From positions 1 to 33,098 of the forward strand of contig JAAZZQ010000044.1 of NCBI GenBank assembly GCA_014239155.1: 33,098 nucleotides of DNA, in the 5' to 3' direction. This DNA comes from Lachnospiraceae bacterium (GTDB lineage Bacteria > Bacillota > Clostridia > Lachnospirales > Lachnospiraceae). The translations under genes were made by a program, and so were the position numbers. The notes beneath the pieces were generated by a model. It was given only the letters and a program-made list of their open reading frames with translations. It did no database searches and had not been told where the DNA came from. This document shows positions 33,081 to 33,098 of this stretch, one piece after another (within the stretch, counting starts at the first letter, position 1; every line of letters starts with the position of its first letter).

Positions 33081-33098
33081 GGTTATCTTATCCTAAAA
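33070..33098 (+). terminator. hairpin at the window end, probable flagellin 2 terminator
   Basis: TTTTAGGATAAG (33070-33081) pairs perfectly with CTTATCCTAAAA (33087-33098) around GTTAT. The window ends with the stem, so a following T-run cannot be seen. Confidence 0.6.

Overview
The window comes from a low-GC, Gram-positive, motile anaerobe, most likely a flagellated member of the Lachnospiraceae (Clostridia, near Roseburia/Butyrivibrio). The basis is the flagellin and FlgK sequence type, a late flagellar operon that carries fliW and csrA, AAGGAGG ribosome binding sites, sigma-A and sigma-28 type promoters, and a BlaI/BlaR1 pair. Genus is not decided. All family assignments come from reading motifs in the translated sequence; no database search was run.

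Positions 1-9005 are housekeeping and sensing genes. They are the first codons of a transposase-like ORF leaving the window on the minus strand, an HD-GYP protein with a C-terminal receiver domain, a DEAD-box RNA helicase, a convergent blaI-blaR1-like pair with an unusual sensor domain, aspS, and a PdaA-type polysaccharide deacetylase. Positions 9245-10970 are an insertion zone: a truncated TnpB remnant followed by an apparently intact TnpB-only IS200/IS605-type element whose 3' end folds like an omega-RNA. Positions 11024-16049 hold folD and a four-gene unit (secreted FG-GAP/VCBS-like protein, OmpR-type regulator, HAMP histidine kinase, secreted partner protein). The partner gene contains a run of 21 T inside its reading frame. 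A ROK sugar kinase and a TetR-type regulator follow.

Positions 17781-33098 are a late (class III) flagellar cluster: flgM, flgN, two tandem flgK genes, flgL, fliW, csrA, flaG, fliD, fliS, a FliT/FlgN-like small protein, and two flagellin genes. A sigma-28 promoter (TAAA-N15-tCCGATAA) drives flgM, so the sigma-28/anti-sigma pair is probably self-regulating. FliW and CsrA are expected to couple flagellin synthesis to export.

The most interesting material is in the flagellin part. Both flagellin leaders carry two hairpins that present GGA in their loops, plus a GGA in the Shine-Dalgarno sequence, which is a CsrA-target layout. Between the two flagellin genes a textbook sigma-28 promoter faces a short GGA-rich segment that ends in a 17-bp terminator stem. 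This segment is either a sigma-28-dependent small RNA able to titrate CsrA or an attenuated leader. The second flagellin gene is broken by a 64-bp insertion bounded by a perfect 29-bp direct repeat; loss of one repeat unit would restore an uninterrupted 573-codon flagellin. With the 21-T tract, this gives two candidate on/off switches affecting surface or sensory functions.
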